Shown: piece by piece, positions 16,569-26,026 of the stretch | Layout of the letters: each line of letters opens with the position of its first letter | How positions within the stretch are numbered: the stretch's first letter is position 1 | Source: Phycisphaerales bacterium | GTDB lineage: Bacteria > Planctomycetota > Phycisphaerae > Phycisphaerales > SM1A02 | DNA length: 64,000 nucleotides | NCBI GenBank assembly: GCA_022446795.1 | Contig: JAKVBX010000008.1 | Location: 23,446 to 87,445, forward strand | Direction of reading: 5' to 3' | Notes under the pieces: generated by a model | Told to the model about the DNA's origin: nothing | What the model saw: only the letters and a program-made list of their open reading frames with translations | Database searches by the model: none | Program-made: the position numbers and the translations under genes

Positions 16569-18869
16569 ATGTCGATCCGGACCGCTGTCACCTGGACCAC
16601 GATTTCACTGTTCATCGCCGCCCCGGCCAGTGGGTCAGACACCCCTCTTGGCGACTACTTCGGCTTCTCCGGCCTGGAGATCATCTCCATCGGGGACCGG
16701 CCCGGACCGATGAAGGTCGCCGACCTCAATGGGGACGGCCTCCAGGACATCGTCATCGTCAACAATCGCGACAGCCGCATCGACCTGCTCTACCAGAAGG
16801 CCGACGCCAGCCCCGATGACCCCATCGAGGTCCCGGCCCGGGTCAATGATCTGCCCGACCACTGGATGTTCGAGCGCGAATCCGTGGGCGTCGCGGATGA
16901 GATCTCGGCAATCGAGATGAACGATATTGACGGTGATGGCGACCTCGACCTGATCTACGCCGCCGCCAAGAACGACCGGATCGTGTTCCTCTCCCAGGAT
17001 TCGCCGGGAACGTTCAAGGTCGATACCCGCCGTTCCGTCCGCAAACTCGAGAGTGGCCCGGCCAGCTTCGCCATCCTCGATGTGATCGGAGATGACGCTC
17101 ATGAACTCGTGTCCATCACCGACGGGAAGATCACGATCTGGCCGCTTGATGGCACGACACTGGGATCGCCCGAGATGCTCTCGGCAGGATCCCGCATCCA
17201 GGCCTTCGTGCCCGGTGATTATGACGGAGACGGACTGCTGGATCTCGCCGGGATCATCCCGGATGACATGGCTCCGGTTCGGATCTGGTTCGGCCAGAAA
17301 CATGGCGATGATCGCCTCATGGGTGCCCAGACCATCTTCGAGATGCCTCCCATCATCGAGTTCGAGGCGGTCGGCCTCCCCAATCGGGACAACGATCGGA
17401 TCGCCGTGATCGAACGGGCCTCGCATCGCGTGGTGGTCTACGACCTCGCCTCCGAGTCCGCCGAGGGCTCCGGTGACCGCGAGGCCTCGTTCATCGTCTA
17501 CAGCTACACCGATCCCGGGAATCGCGAGCGTGACCAGGTCATTGTCGACATTGATGGCGACGGTTACGAGGATCTCGTGACCACGGACACCCGAGCCAAC
17601 GCCATCGTGCTGCATCGGCAGTTGCCCGGCCGCGGCATGCTCCCGGGCGAGACCTTCTCGAGCCTGTCGGACATCGGCTATATCGCCGCTTCCGACCGGA
17701 CCGACGACCAGCCAGCCGAGTTGTATGTCCTCTCCGAGAAGGAAGGCGTCATCGGTCGGGCCCCGATGTCCGTGGACAACATCCCATTCCCTCGCCCGCT
17801 GTCCGTGACCGAGGGCTACACCCCGGTCGCAATGAACCTGGTGCACCTGGAGAACGGTCCTCACATCGCCGTCGTCGCCAGCAAGAAGCGTGACTACGTG
17901 ATCGATCTGCTTGGCCCCGGCGGCAGCAGCGAAACGGTTGAACTGGGCCAGATCAGCAAGGCCCCCGAGACCGTCGTCGCCACCGATGCCGACCAGGACG
18001 GGATGACCGACCTCCTGCTGTTCACGCAGGACCGCCCGATGATCATGCTTCACGCCATCGAGCCCTCCGAGGACGGCGCTCGATTCGAGACGATCGAGAA
18101 GGACAACATGGGCCAGTTCGGGCTGGTCGCCGCAGCCTCAGCCGACAACACCCTGCCCTTCGACATCGACGAAGACGGTTCACCGGAACTGCTGATCGCC
18201 GACAAGAACTTCGTCCGCGCCGTCCGCTACGACCCGAAGCCCGCTGATGGCGCCAGCCCCGGCTGGCAGGTCATCGAGCAGATCAACATGGAAGACCCCA
18301 CTGCGGAACTCGTGGCCGTGGCCGCCGAGGGACGCCGCATCGTTGGCGCCGACAAGGCCGGCAACCGCCTGGTGGTCTTCGAACCCGACGCCGAGGGGCG
18401 ATGGGCACAGTCGGAGACCCTCACGCTGCAGGGCTTCCCGCTGGGCCCGATCTACACCGGCTCGTTCGGTGGCGATGGTGAGCCCAGCGTCATGGTGATG
18501 GGCAAGGACGGGTATGCCGTCGTCCGCCTCGGCGGCGACCGGCGATCACTCGAGGAAGTCGGTTCCTGGCGGAGTGATCTCGACCGCAGCGTCCCCCACG
18601 AACTGGCCGTCGGCGACATCAACGCGGACGGATACGGCGACATGATCTCGCTGGACGCCGGCAACCAGAACTTCGACATCTTCACCTACAACAACTCGGG
18701 TGAACTGCTGCATGCCCGCGGGTTCAAGATCTTCGAGTCGAAGATGTTCTCCGGCGGCGACGGCCGGGAGTACCAGCCGACACAGGTGATCATCACCGAC
18801 CTCACCGGCGACAACCGTCACGACGTCGTGATGCTCTGCCACGACCGGGTGCTCGTGTACCCGCAGTAG
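16569..18869 (+). CDS. FG-GAP/VCBS repeat exported protein
   Basis: 766 residues. GAGGAG six bases upstream fixes the ATG at 16569; a signal peptide ends near residue 22 (PASG-SD). The body is a beta-propeller-type array marked by repeated calcium-binding loops of the D-x-N/D-x-D-G-x2-D kind: DLNGDGLQD, DIDGDGDLD, DYDGDGLLD, DIDGDGYED, DADQDGMTD, DIDEDGSPE, DINADGYGD and DLTGDNRHD. Such proteins are exported and act in adhesion or polymer binding. No C-terminal sorting or anchor domain is seen. A strong hairpin follows 25 bp after the stop. Confidence 0.92.
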   Translation: MSIRTAVTWTTISLFIAAPASGSDTPLGDYFGFSGLEIISIGDRPGPMKVADLNGDGLQDIVIVNNRDSRIDLLYQKADASPDDPIEVPARVNDLPDHWMFERESVGVADEISAIEMNDIDGDGDLDLIYAAAKNDRIVFLSQDSPGTFKVDTRRSVRKLESGPASFAILDVIGDDAHELVSITDGKITIWPLDGTTLGSPEMLSAGSRIQAFVPGDYDGDGLLDLAGIIPDDMAPVRIWFGQKHGDDRLMGAQTIFEMPPIIEFEAVGLPNRDNDRIAVIERASHRVVVYDLASESAEGSGDREASFIVYSYTDPGNRERDQVIVDIDGDGYEDLVTTDTRANAIVLHRQLPGRGMLPGETFSSLSDIGYIAASDRTDDQPAELYVLSEKEGVIGRAPMSVDNIPFPRPLSVTEGYTPVAMNLVHLENGPHIAVVASKKRDYVIDLLGPGGSSETVELGQISKAPETVVATDADQDGMTDLLLFTQDRPMIMLHAIEPSEDGARFETIEKDNMGQFGLVAAASADNTLPFDIDEDGSPELLIADKNFVRAVRYDPKPADGASPGWQVIEQINMEDPTAELVAVAAEGRRIVGADKAGNRLVVFEPDAEGRWAQSETLTLQGFPLGPIYTGSFGGDGEPSVMVMGKDGYAVVRLGGDRRSLEEVGSWRSDLDRSVPHELAVGDINADGYGDMISLDAGNQNFDIFTYNNSGELLHARGFKIFESKMFSGGDGREYQPTQVIITDLTGDNRHDVVMLCHDRVLVYPQ

Positions 18870-18889
18870 CGGCCCCTGACGAGTTCAAA

Positions 18890-18924
18890 AAGACCACCGC
18901 CCGCTTCCGTGGAAGCGGGCGGTG
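18890..18924. terminator. Strong bidirectional terminator between FG-GAP gene and gltA
   Basis: Perfect 14-bp inverted repeat at 18895-18908 and 18911-18924 (CACCGCCCGCTTCC and its complement) around GT. AAAAAG lies just left, so a minus-strand transcript (citrate synthase) ends in a hairpin followed by CUUUUUG. For the plus strand the tail is TTGTGTT. Serves both convergent genes. Confidence 0.85.
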
Positions 18925-18948
18925 TTGTGTTCACACTGGTGTGCTGGA

Positions 18949-20109
18949 TCAGCGATTCTCGATCGCGACGTAGGGTGCCCCGTGCGGCCCCGTGTAGTTA
19001 CACCGCGGTCGGATGAGGCGATTGTCCTCATGACGCTCCAGGGCGTGGGCGGCCCAGCCAGCGTTGCGGGCCAGGGCGAAGACCGGGGTGAAGAGATCAA
19101 TGGCCAGGCCCATCGAGTAGTACGACGTCGCGGAGAAGAAGTCGACATTCGGGTGGATACCCTTGGCGCCGACGGCGGCCTCCATGATGCCTTCGATGGT
19201 GCTGCTCATCTCGTAGAGGTCGTGGTTGCCGGTCTCGTCAGCAATCGTCTCGGCAAAGGTCTTGAGATACTTCGCTCGCGGGTCGTACGCCTTGTAGACG
19301 CGATGACCGAATCCCGGGACCTTCTCCTTGCGTTCCAGGCGGCCCGTGACGAAGCCCTCGACCGCATCGATGCTGCCGATCTCCTGGAGCATCCGCATGA
19401 CCCGCTCGTTGGCGCCGCCGTGCAGCGGACCCCGCAGGGTGCCGATGGCCGCCGTGATGGCGGAGTACATGTCACTCTGGGTGCCGATGGCCACCATGGT
19501 GGCGAAGGTCGAGGCATTGATGCCGTGATCGGCATGCAGGATCAGGCAGACATCCAGGGCCCGAGCCGTCTGCTCGCCGGGCATCTCGCCGTTGAGCATC
19601 AGCAGGAAGTTCGTGGCGATATTCAGGTTCGGATCCGGATCGATCAGTGACTCACCTCGGCGATGCCGGTCGAAGCCGGCGATGATCGCGGGGGTCTTGG
19701 CCAGGACTCGCAGGGCCTTGCGTTCCTCGGCCTCGATCGACTGGTCATTGCACTCGGGATCCTCCATTCCCAGGGCCGAGACGAGCGTCCGCACGACGTG
19801 CATCGGGGAAGCGTCCTTCGGCGTCTGCTGGAGCATCTGCTTGATGTTGTCGGACAGCATGTAATGCGACCGAATGTCCTTCTCGTAGGACGCCAGCTCG
19901 TCGGCCGTGGGCAGCCGGTCGTACCAGAGCAGGTAGCAGCACTCCTCGAACGTGGAGTTGCGGGCGAGATCATCGATCTCGATGCCGACATACTCGAGCA
20001 CGCCCTCCGCGCCGTCGATGAAGGACTTCGCGGAGTCACCGATGATGACCCGATCCAGTCCCTTGTCAGTCACCATCGTTGGGGTAGCGGTCACATCGGC
20101 CATGAGCAT
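18949..20109 (-). CDS. gltA: Citrate synthase
   Basis: About 386 residues, the shorter type II/archaeal-like length. Condenses acetyl-CoA with oxaloacetate. Seen: the HADHGINAS loop, HGGANERVM, GFGHRVYKAYDPRAKYL, and the active-site Asp region NVDFFSATSYYSMGL. The ATG at 20109 has GAGGG seven bases upstream; ATG at 20103 is equally possible, and an in-frame start at 20163 is less likely. Single gene, divergent from rhomboid; it ends at the strong terminator at 18890-18924. Confidence 0.96.
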   Translation of the reverse strand: MLMADVTATPTMVTDKGLDRVIIGDSAKSFIDGAEGVLEYVGIEIDDLARNSTFEECCYLLWYDRLPTADELASYEKDIRSHYMLSDNIKQMLQQTPKDASPMHVVRTLVSALGMEDPECNDQSIEAEERKALRVLAKTPAIIAGFDRHRRGESLIDPDPNLNIATNFLLMLNGEMPGEQTARALDVCLILHADHGINASTFATMVAIGTQSDMYSAITAAIGTLRGPLHGGANERVMRMLQEIGSIDAVEGFVTGRLERKEKVPGFGHRVYKAYDPRAKYLKTFAETIADETGNHDLYEMSSTIEGIMEAAVGAKGIHPNVDFFSATSYYSMGLAIDLFTPVFALARNAGWAAHALERHEDNRLIRPRCNYTGPHGAPYVAIENR

Positions 20110-20264
20110 TGCCTTCCCTCGTATTCCTTCCTGAGAACCCTCTCGGCCACGTGGGAAGCCCACCTTCGTCCACTGGCTCGCGAGGACCCATCATCATAGG
20201 GGGCGCCTCCCCTCTTCGCAATTGATTCCTGCCTCGATCGGCCATCACGGCCCCGGATCGGGCC

Positions 20265-20270
20265 TAAACT
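20265..20270 (+). promoter_or_regulatory. -10-like hexamer abutting the rhomboid gene (leaderless candidate)
   Basis: TAAACT, six bases, then the ATG at 20277, with no Shine-Dalgarno sequence. Confidence 0.45.
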
Positions 20271-20276
20271 CTCGCC

Positions 20277-21461
20277 ATGTTCATCCCCCTCGGTACCGAT
20301 CGACCGCGTCGACGGCGGCCTCGCGCGACCGGGGTGATCATCGTGCTGAACATGCTGGTCTACCTGGTCGGGCTGATCCTGGACGTCACCGGGACGTCGG
20401 AACTGGAGACGTTCATGTCCAGCCTCGCGCTGAGCAAGTCGGGCCTGGAAAACGGGTCCGTCTGGCAGTTGCTGACCTACCAGTTTGCCCACAGCCCCAA
20501 TGACATCTTCCACATGGCGGGCAACATGCTCTTCCTCTGGATCTTCGGCTCGGCCCTGGAGGACCGCCTGGGACACGTCAACTTCGTCGTGTTCTACCTG
20601 CTCGGTGGCATCGTGGCCGGCGTCGCCCACACGCTGGTCGCCGTCAACCCCGTGATCGGGGCGAGCGGCGCGGTCTGTGCCGCCACCGGGGGATTCATCG
20701 TGCTCTTCCCGCGAGCCCGGGTCAAGATCCTGTTCATCTTCATCCTGATCGGGATCTTCATGATCCCGGCCCTCTGGGTCGTCGCCCTCTTCGTGTTCTT
20801 CGACCTGTCGGGCATCTTCAAGGCCACTGGCTCGGTCGCGCACACGGCCCACCTCGCCGGGTATGCCTATGGCTTCCTGCTGGCGTTGCTGCTGGTGGCG
20901 ACCCGGATCGTCAAGTCGGATGAGTACGACCTGATCTACCTCATCCGACAGCGGCATCGTCGCAGTGCCTATCGACGAGTGGTCCGTGAAGCCGAGTCTG
21001 CCACTCGCGTCTCCAGCGACAGCGATACCGTGATCCCGGTTCTCGCCCCCGCCGTCGAGAACCCGGAAGAGGCTGCCGCTCGCAACCGGGTGATGCAGTT
21101 GTTCCGCGCCAACCAACACGAGGAGGCCCAGCAGGCGTTCCGCGAGTTGCAGAAATCCCACCCCGACGCCGTACTGCCCGAGTCGATGCAACTGGACATC
21201 GCCAACCGGCTCCAGGCCACGGGTGACCGCAGGACCGCCGCCTCGGCCTACGACCGCTTTCTCGATCGCTATCCCACGTCACGACAAGCCCCGGAAGTGC
21301 GACTGTTGCTGGCTTCCCTGATGGTGCGGTTCCTCAACCGCCCTGATGATGCCCGCATGCTGCTGGAGAAGGCCATGCCCGACCTGCAGTCAGACGGCCA
21401 CCGGGCCTTGGCCCAGCGGCTGCTCGAGGAATGCTGCAGCGGACAGGAGCCCACGACGTGA
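20277..21461 (+). CDS. Rhomboid-family intramembrane serine protease with C-terminal helical repeat
   Basis: 394 residues. Six membrane helices lie in residues 18-210. Catalytic dyad: S130 in GASGAV and H192 in AHLAGYAYG; the HMAGNMLFLW motif of the family is at 79-88. A basic linker follows, then a soluble Ala/Gln/Arg helical tail (about 250-394) of TPR-like character (MQLFRANQHEEAQQAFRELQ), which may recruit substrate. The 3' end overlaps the GTG of trpF (GTGA), so the two are co-translated although functionally unrelated. Confidence 0.92.
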   Translation: MFIPLGTDRPRRRRPRATGVIIVLNMLVYLVGLILDVTGTSELETFMSSLALSKSGLENGSVWQLLTYQFAHSPNDIFHMAGNMLFLWIFGSALEDRLGHVNFVVFYLLGGIVAGVAHTLVAVNPVIGASGAVCAATGGFIVLFPRARVKILFIFILIGIFMIPALWVVALFVFFDLSGIFKATGSVAHTAHLAGYAYGFLLALLLVATRIVKSDEYDLIYLIRQRHRRSAYRRVVREAESATRVSSDSDTVIPVLAPAVENPEEAAARNRVMQLFRANQHEEAQQAFRELQKSHPDAVLPESMQLDIANRLQATGDRRTAASAYDRFLDRYPTSRQAPEVRLLLASLMVRFLNRPDDARMLLEKAMPDLQSDGHRALAQRLLEECCSGQEPTT

Positions 21462-22099
21462 CCGACCAGACCTGGCCTGCCGCCGATGGCGACACCCGGA
21501 TCAAGATCTGTGGTCTCCGTGACCCGGAGATGGCCGCCATCGCCATCGACGCCGGTGCCTCGGCCATCGGCCTCGTCCGCCACGAACCCTCGCCACGCCA
21601 CGTGGACGATCAGACCGTTGCCGCGATCCAGGCGGTGATCCCCTCCCCCGTCGCCAGCGTGCAGGTCTTTGTCGACCCACCGCCGCCAACTGTCCGCGAG
21701 ACGGCCGGCTGGATCCAACTCCATGGCGAAGAAACCGAGGACCTGGTCGCCATGGCCACTGGTCCCGTAGTCCGCGGGTTCTCCTTCTCACCGGACGCCG
21801 TCCGACGTTGGGATCAGTGCCCCGACGTGAAGATCCTGCTCATCGATGGGCCGGGCAAGGGCGCCGGACGTGGGTTCGACCACGAGGCCTTGCTGGCCAT
21901 GCGGGACGAATTGACAACACCGATCGTGATCGCCGGTGGCCTGTGTCCGGATTCCGTCGGCCCCTGCATCGAGACTCTTCGCCCCTGGGGAGTCGACGTC
22001 AGCAGTGGCGTGGAATCCGAGCGCGGCGTCAAGGACCCGGGTCGGATCCGCGCCTTCTGCGAAGCCGTCCGGGCCGCCGACCAGGCCAACAGGACCTGA
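21458..22099 (+). CDS. trpF: Phosphoribosylanthranilate isomerase
   Basis: 213 residues. TIM-barrel enzyme of tryptophan synthesis (PRA to CdRP). Seen: KICGLRDPEMAAIAIDAGA at the N-terminus with the catalytic Cys, LVRHEPSPRHV, LIDGPGKGAGRGFDHEAL with the catalytic Asp, IVIAGGLCPDSV, and GVDVSSGVESERGVKD. The start is GTG at 21458, with AGGAG eight bases upstream, overlapping the rhomboid stop. It abuts moaC tail to tail with no spacing. Other trp genes are not here, except a trpG/pabA-like gene at 26950-27558. Confidence 0.96.
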   Translation: MTDQTWPAADGDTRIKICGLRDPEMAAIAIDAGASAIGLVRHEPSPRHVDDQTVAAIQAVIPSPVASVQVFVDPPPPTVRETAGWIQLHGEETEDLVAMATGPVVRGFSFSPDAVRRWDQCPDVKILLIDGPGKGAGRGFDHEALLAMRDELTTPIVIAGGLCPDSVGPCIETLRPWGVDVSSGVESERGVKDPGRIRAFCEAVRAADQANRT

Positions 22100-22555
22100 T
22101 CACCCCTTCTGCTTGAGTACGAGCCGGACGCCTTCGATCCGCATGTCCTTGTCGATGGCCTTCGTCATGTCGTAGAGGGTCAACGCCGCCACCGAGACCG
22201 CGGTCAACGCTTCCATCTCGACACCGGTACGAGCCACCACCGTCGCCGACGCCTCGATCCGGATGCGGTCCGATTCCTGACGATCGAAATCAACCGTGAC
22301 CTGGTCGAGCGGAAGACCATGGCACAGGGGAATCAGTCGATCGCAGTCCTTGGCCGCCTGGATCCCGGCGATCCGCGCCGTTGCCAACGCGTCACCCTTG
22401 GGCAGGTCACCATCCAGCAGTCGATCAAGCGTGGCCTCGGCCGCCACCAGGAATCCTTCCGCGACCGCGCGCCGCAGGATCGGTTCCTTGGCGGACGTGT
22501 CCACCATGGTGACGCGGCCCTGTTCATCTACATGAGTCAACGGTGAATCCGTCAC
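22100..22555 (-). CDS. moaC: Cyclic pyranopterin monophosphate synthase
   Basis: 151 residues, typical. Forms cPMP in molybdenum cofactor synthesis. Seen: MVDTSAKEPILRRAVA at the N-terminus, LIPLCHGLPLDQV, and GVEMEALTAVSVAALTLYDMTKAIDKDM with the catalytic Lys/Asp. The start is GTG with AGGAG eight bases upstream, overlapping the amidohydrolase stop by 4 bp. A molybdopterin-dependent oxidoreductase is encoded nearby at 24933-25568. Confidence 0.97.
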   Translation of the reverse strand: MTDSPLTHVDEQGRVTMVDTSAKEPILRRAVAEGFLVAAEATLDRLLDGDLPKGDALATARIAGIQAAKDCDRLIPLCHGLPLDQVTVDFDRQESDRIRIEASATVVARTGVEMEALTAVSVAALTLYDMTKAIDKDMRIEGVRLVLKQKG

Positions 22556-24135
22556 GAGGCTGTCTCCTGGACCGGTACCGTACCGGCAACCTGCTCCCCA
22601 CCGACGAAGGTCGACAGGATCCGTGGCCGGACGCGGGCCCAGTCCACGTCGAATGGATCATGATCCCAGGTCACGAAGTCGGCCAGGTGGCCGATCGCCA
22701 ACGAGCCGGACCCCTCCAACTGCGAGGCTTCAGCGGCCTCGACGGTGTACCCACGGAGTACCGTTTCCATGTCGAGGCATTCCTCGGCATGGAACGGCCG
22801 ACCACGACTGTCCCGACCGGTGATTGCCGCCTCCATGCCCGCCAGGGGATCGACCGTGACCACGGGCCAGTCGGATCCAAAGGACAGTCTTGCACCGGCC
22901 TTGGCCAACGAGGCCAGCGGCATCATCGAGGCGGTTCGTTCCGAGCCCAGCGCCTGCTGGGCATACACGGCATCCGTTGCCCGATGCCAGGGCTGCATTG
23001 ACAACCGGATCCCCGGCGTGGCCGCCACCAGGTCCATGACCCGTGGCGTCACGATCTGCGCATGCTCGATGGTCGCTCGGCAGGACTCATGTCGATCACG
23101 GACCGTCTCCAGCGCCAGGTAAACCGCCTCGTCACCGATCGCATGCATCACCGGCGATCGTTGCCCGGCCACGACTTCATCAACCCACTCCGCAAGCCGT
23201 CCCTCCAGCGCGTGGTCGGTCCACATGCCGCGATTGTCCTGCCCATCCGCGAACGCCTCGAACATTCGGGCCGTGCGTGAACCAAACGTTCCATCGACGA
23301 ATGACTTGCACCCCGTTACCCGCAGCCACTCGTCGGTCGGCACCTCTGCCATCCACTCCAACTCAAGCGGAAGAACACGGTCCAGTTGCACGATGGAGAG
23401 CCGCAGCCCCCCCGGACCTCGGGTCGGAAGGTAGTACTCGCGAACGTCCTTGGTGTATTCCATCGACCGCACCGCCACCAGGCCGAGTTCCAGGCAATGC
23501 CGCTGGGCCGCCACCAGGGCCTCGGCACGCTGCTGCGGCGGCAGTGGTGGAATGCGGGGAATCAGGTACATCCAGGCTGCGGCTTCCTGCAGCAGACCGG
23601 TCGCCCCGCCCGCATCATCCCGGACCACTCGCCCGCCCTCGCTCGCCAGGGTGGCATCATCAGGAAGCGCGAGCTTCTCCAGCACAGCGTCATTCACGAG
23701 CGCTGCGTGCAGGTCCATACGCCAGCACACGACGGGCCGATCACCACAACACGCCAGCCAGGTCTTGTCCGGTGGCGTCGTTGAATCCCAGTTGGACTCG
23801 GACCAGCCCGAAGCGATCAACCATTCCCCTGGTTCACGAGCCTCGTGAGCCTCTGCGATCGCCTCCTGGAACTCCGCCGGACTGGTGGCCCGGGACAGAT
23901 CGACGTGCCGAAGGGACTCGCCGCCCATCAGCAGGTGCACATGCGCATCGATCAGCCCAGGTGAAACGAATCGGCCCCCAAGATCAACGGCATCGGTCTC
24001 GCCCGGTCGACAGGTGCTCGACTCCAGCAACTCGACCACCCGGCCATCCTTGACGCGGAAGCTTCCCGCGAACCGAGGCGTGTCCAGGCCAGTCCAGATC
24101 CTGGCGTTGTAATAGAGGGTCTCGCGGCCAACCAT
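22552..24135 (-). CDS. YtcJ-like amidohydrolase (amidohydrolase family 3)
   Basis: 527 residues. Metal-dependent hydrolase of the TIM-barrel superfamily. Seen: the composite beta domain at the N-terminus (YYNARIWTG, then GRFVSPGLIDAHVHL with the first His pair), central His residues in VMHAIGDEAVY and TIEHAQIV, and the C-terminal metal Asp in LSFGSDWPV. The start is ATG with GGGAG upstream; a TAGCAT -10-like hexamer lies about 40 bases upstream. The substrate cannot be told from sequence; amides, carbamates or formamides are all known in the family. Coupled to moaC by a GTGA overlap. Confidence 0.9.
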   Translation of the reverse strand: MVGRETLYYNARIWTGLDTPRFAGSFRVKDGRVVELLESSTCRPGETDAVDLGGRFVSPGLIDAHVHLLMGGESLRHVDLSRATSPAEFQEAIAEAHEAREPGEWLIASGWSESNWDSTTPPDKTWLACCGDRPVVCWRMDLHAALVNDAVLEKLALPDDATLASEGGRVVRDDAGGATGLLQEAAAWMYLIPRIPPLPPQQRAEALVAAQRHCLELGLVAVRSMEYTKDVREYYLPTRGPGGLRLSIVQLDRVLPLELEWMAEVPTDEWLRVTGCKSFVDGTFGSRTARMFEAFADGQDNRGMWTDHALEGRLAEWVDEVVAGQRSPVMHAIGDEAVYLALETVRDRHESCRATIEHAQIVTPRVMDLVAATPGIRLSMQPWHRATDAVYAQQALGSERTASMMPLASLAKAGARLSFGSDWPVVTVDPLAGMEAAITGRDSRGRPFHAEECLDMETVLRGYTVEAAEASQLEGSGSLAIGHLADFVTWDHDPFDVDWARVRPRILSTFVGGEQVAGTVPVQETAS

Positions 24136-24238
24136 GCGAATCTCCCGTTCCTGAAGGAGGCGAAGTCCCTATGCTATGGAAACCGGGCCGGATGAACAGC
24201 ACCATTCAGCCCGCGAATCCACTGGATCCCACTCCTCC

Positions 24239-24928
24239 ATGTACCGACTCCTGGCACCCCTGTTCGTCATCGCCCTGTCGCTGACTGGCTGCGAAGACTC
24301 GCCCCCGCTTCCTCCCGCTGAAGCGGGCGAGGCGGCGTCCATGCCCGGTACGTCGACAGTGGACCGGTTGCCCGCGCCGAATCGGGTCACTCCAGAGGAA
24401 TCCTCCTCGGCCGAGGCCAAGGACCCACCACCGCCACCCAAGCCACCTGAGAACCCCGACCGGGCCCAGTTCGCCGGACTGGTCGGCCCTGTCCCACCGA
24501 CGTGGCAGTGGCAACCGCCCCGCCACCACTTCCGCGTGGCCCAATGGATGGTTCCCGGCCGGGACGGCAGCGAACCGGCTGAACTCGTCGTCACGACCTT
24601 TCCGGAAGCCTCGGGAAACACGGTCGCCAACAACTTGGAACGCTGGGCCCGCCAGTTCCGCACCACCGATGGCTCGCCATCAAAGCCCGAGGTCGAGTCG
24701 TTGACCGTCCACGAGATGCCCGTCACGATCGCTGACTACAGCGGCGAGTACCTCGGCATGGGCGGTGGCTGGCACAAGGAGGGCTACCGGATGATCGTGG
24801 CCATCGTGGAGTCACCCAGCGGGTCCGTGTTCTTGAAACTGCTCGGTCCGGATGCAACAGTCTCGGCCAATGCCGATGGCTACCGACACCTGGTGATGAA
24901 CCTGGAAGTCGACGAGGCCAGCCCCTAG
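24239..24928 (+). CDS. Lipoprotein of unknown function
   Basis: 229 residues. A lipobox ends the signal (LSLTGC, Cys at 18). A Pro-rich low-complexity spacer (PPPPPKPPE) follows, then a globular domain with HHFRVAQWMVPG, LVVTTFPEASG and a final FLKLLGPDATV block. No known family recognised. It is divergent from the amidohydrolase gene and convergent with the sulfite-oxidase-like gene, with 4 bp between the stops. Placed in the envelope by its lipid anchor. Confidence 0.75.
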   Translation: MYRLLAPLFVIALSLTGCEDSPPLPPAEAGEAASMPGTSTVDRLPAPNRVTPEESSSAEAKDPPPPPKPPENPDRAQFAGLVGPVPPTWQWQPPRHHFRVAQWMVPGRDGSEPAELVVTTFPEASGNTVANNLERWARQFRTTDGSPSKPEVESLTVHEMPVTIADYSGEYLGMGGGWHKEGYRMIVAIVESPSGSVFLKLLGPDATVSANADGYRHLVMNLEVDEASP

Positions 24929-24932
24929 GCGG

Positions 24933-25568
24933 CTACCACCCGAATCGTTCCTCGCGCCAGGGATCCCCATCATTGTGATAGCCATTGACTTCCCAGAAGC
25001 CGGGACGATCCGCTTCCGTGAACTCGATCCGGCTCAGCCACTTGGCGCCTTTCCAGAAGTACAGGCGAGGGATCACCACTCGGACCGGACCGCCATGATC
25101 CGGTGACAACGGTTCGTCATCGTGCGCACGGGCCAACAGGCAATCATCGCCCGCGAACTGGTCCATGGGGACATTGGTCGTCCAACTGCCGTCTGGATCG
25201 GAATCGGCATGCTGAACGACGAACCTGGCTTCCGGCGTCGGGCGAACCAGGTCGATGATCGCCTGCGTCGAGACACCGGTGAACCGGTTATCAAGGCGGG
25301 ACCATCGGGTGACGCAGTGGATGTCACAGTGAACATCGACCTGCGGAAGCTGCATGAACTGTTCCCAGTCAAGTTCCAGTGGCTGTTCGCAGCAGCCGTC
25401 GATCCGCAGTCGCCAGGTCGACCGGTCGATCCGGGGCACTTCGCCGAAGTGAAGCACGGGCCACTTCGCCGTCAGGGTCTGCCCGGGCGGTGTTCGAGCC
25501 TCCCGGTCACCACGCTGGGTGTCCGAGCTGATGATCGTCGGGCGAGCCGAGGCATCTGCCGTGCTCAC
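24933..25568 (-). CDS. Sulfite-oxidase-like molybdopterin-dependent oxidoreductase
   Basis: 211 residues: only the molybdopterin domain of the sulfite oxidase fold. Seen: HCVTRWS with the Cys that ligates Mo, the N-terminal LRIDGCCEQPLELDWEQF, DHGGPVRVVIPRLYFWKGAKWL, and a C-terminal FWEVNGYHNDGDPW segment typical of the YuiH/MsrP relatives. No Tat signal, so it is probably cytoplasmic. The start is GTG overlapping the stop of the upstream gene (GTGA); that small protein is a likely partner. The substrate is not predictable. moaC lies 2.4 kb away. Confidence 0.9.
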   Translation of the reverse strand: MSTADASARPTIISSDTQRGDREARTPPGQTLTAKWPVLHFGEVPRIDRSTWRLRIDGCCEQPLELDWEQFMQLPQVDVHCDIHCVTRWSRLDNRFTGVSTQAIIDLVRPTPEARFVVQHADSDPDGSWTTNVPMDQFAGDDCLLARAHDDEPLSPDHGGPVRVVIPRLYFWKGAKWLSRIEFTEADRPGFWEVNGYHNDGDPWREERFGW

Positions 25569-25966
25569 GATGAGGCCTGCTGGAAACGCGCCCCGGACTC
25601 CACGTGGAAGTTCACGAACTCACCGGGAACACAGGCGGCACGATCCGCTTCATCGTCCACGTTGACGAGGATGGGAATCGCGGAACGCACCAGGACGGTC
25701 CCGGCGCCATCGTTCGACAACACGCGGCCCGCAACGATCCTCGGCTGACCCACGACCGGTTCAATGAAGGCTCCGCCACCGGTCGCGCGATGCACGCGGA
25801 GGGCGTGCGCATGGGCTGTGCCGGAGATCCGATCCCCCAGCCCGGCGCCGGTGAGCGGTGACTCCACCTCCAGGTGAACCTCGTAGCTGTTCCCGGGCGG
25901 CGCCAGTACGACGCTGGAGGAATCACTCGCCTGCAGGATCGATTCAAATCGGGGGTCGATGGTCAT
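25565..25966 (-). CDS. Small beta-rich protein coupled to the molybdopterin oxidoreductase
   Basis: 133 residues from the ATG at 25966, which has CAGGAG six bases upstream. Rich in Val/Gly/Ala strands, with one Cys and several His (AHAHALRVHRA). No signal peptide, no membrane helix, and no family recognised. Its stop overlaps the GTG of the sulfite-oxidase-like gene, implying equimolar expression. It might be an electron-transfer or assembly partner, but no cofactor motif supports that. Confidence 0.65.
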   Translation of the reverse strand: MTIDPRFESILQASDSSSVVLAPPGNSYEVHLEVESPLTGAGLGDRISGTAHAHALRVHRATGGGAFIEPVVGQPRIVAGRVLSNDGAGTVLVRSAIPILVNVDDEADRAACVPGEFVNFHVESGARFQQASS

Positions 25967-26026
25967 CCGGCACTCCTGTGGGTCGGAACACGCACGGTAC
26001 CGCGTTCCGCGGCGCATCTCCAGCGG

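Noticed and set aside
16635..18053. 472-codon open frame opposite the FG-GAP gene
   Set aside because: Antisense of the repeated D-x-D-G-D loops creates a long stop-free frame; no signal, motif or ribosome-binding site.
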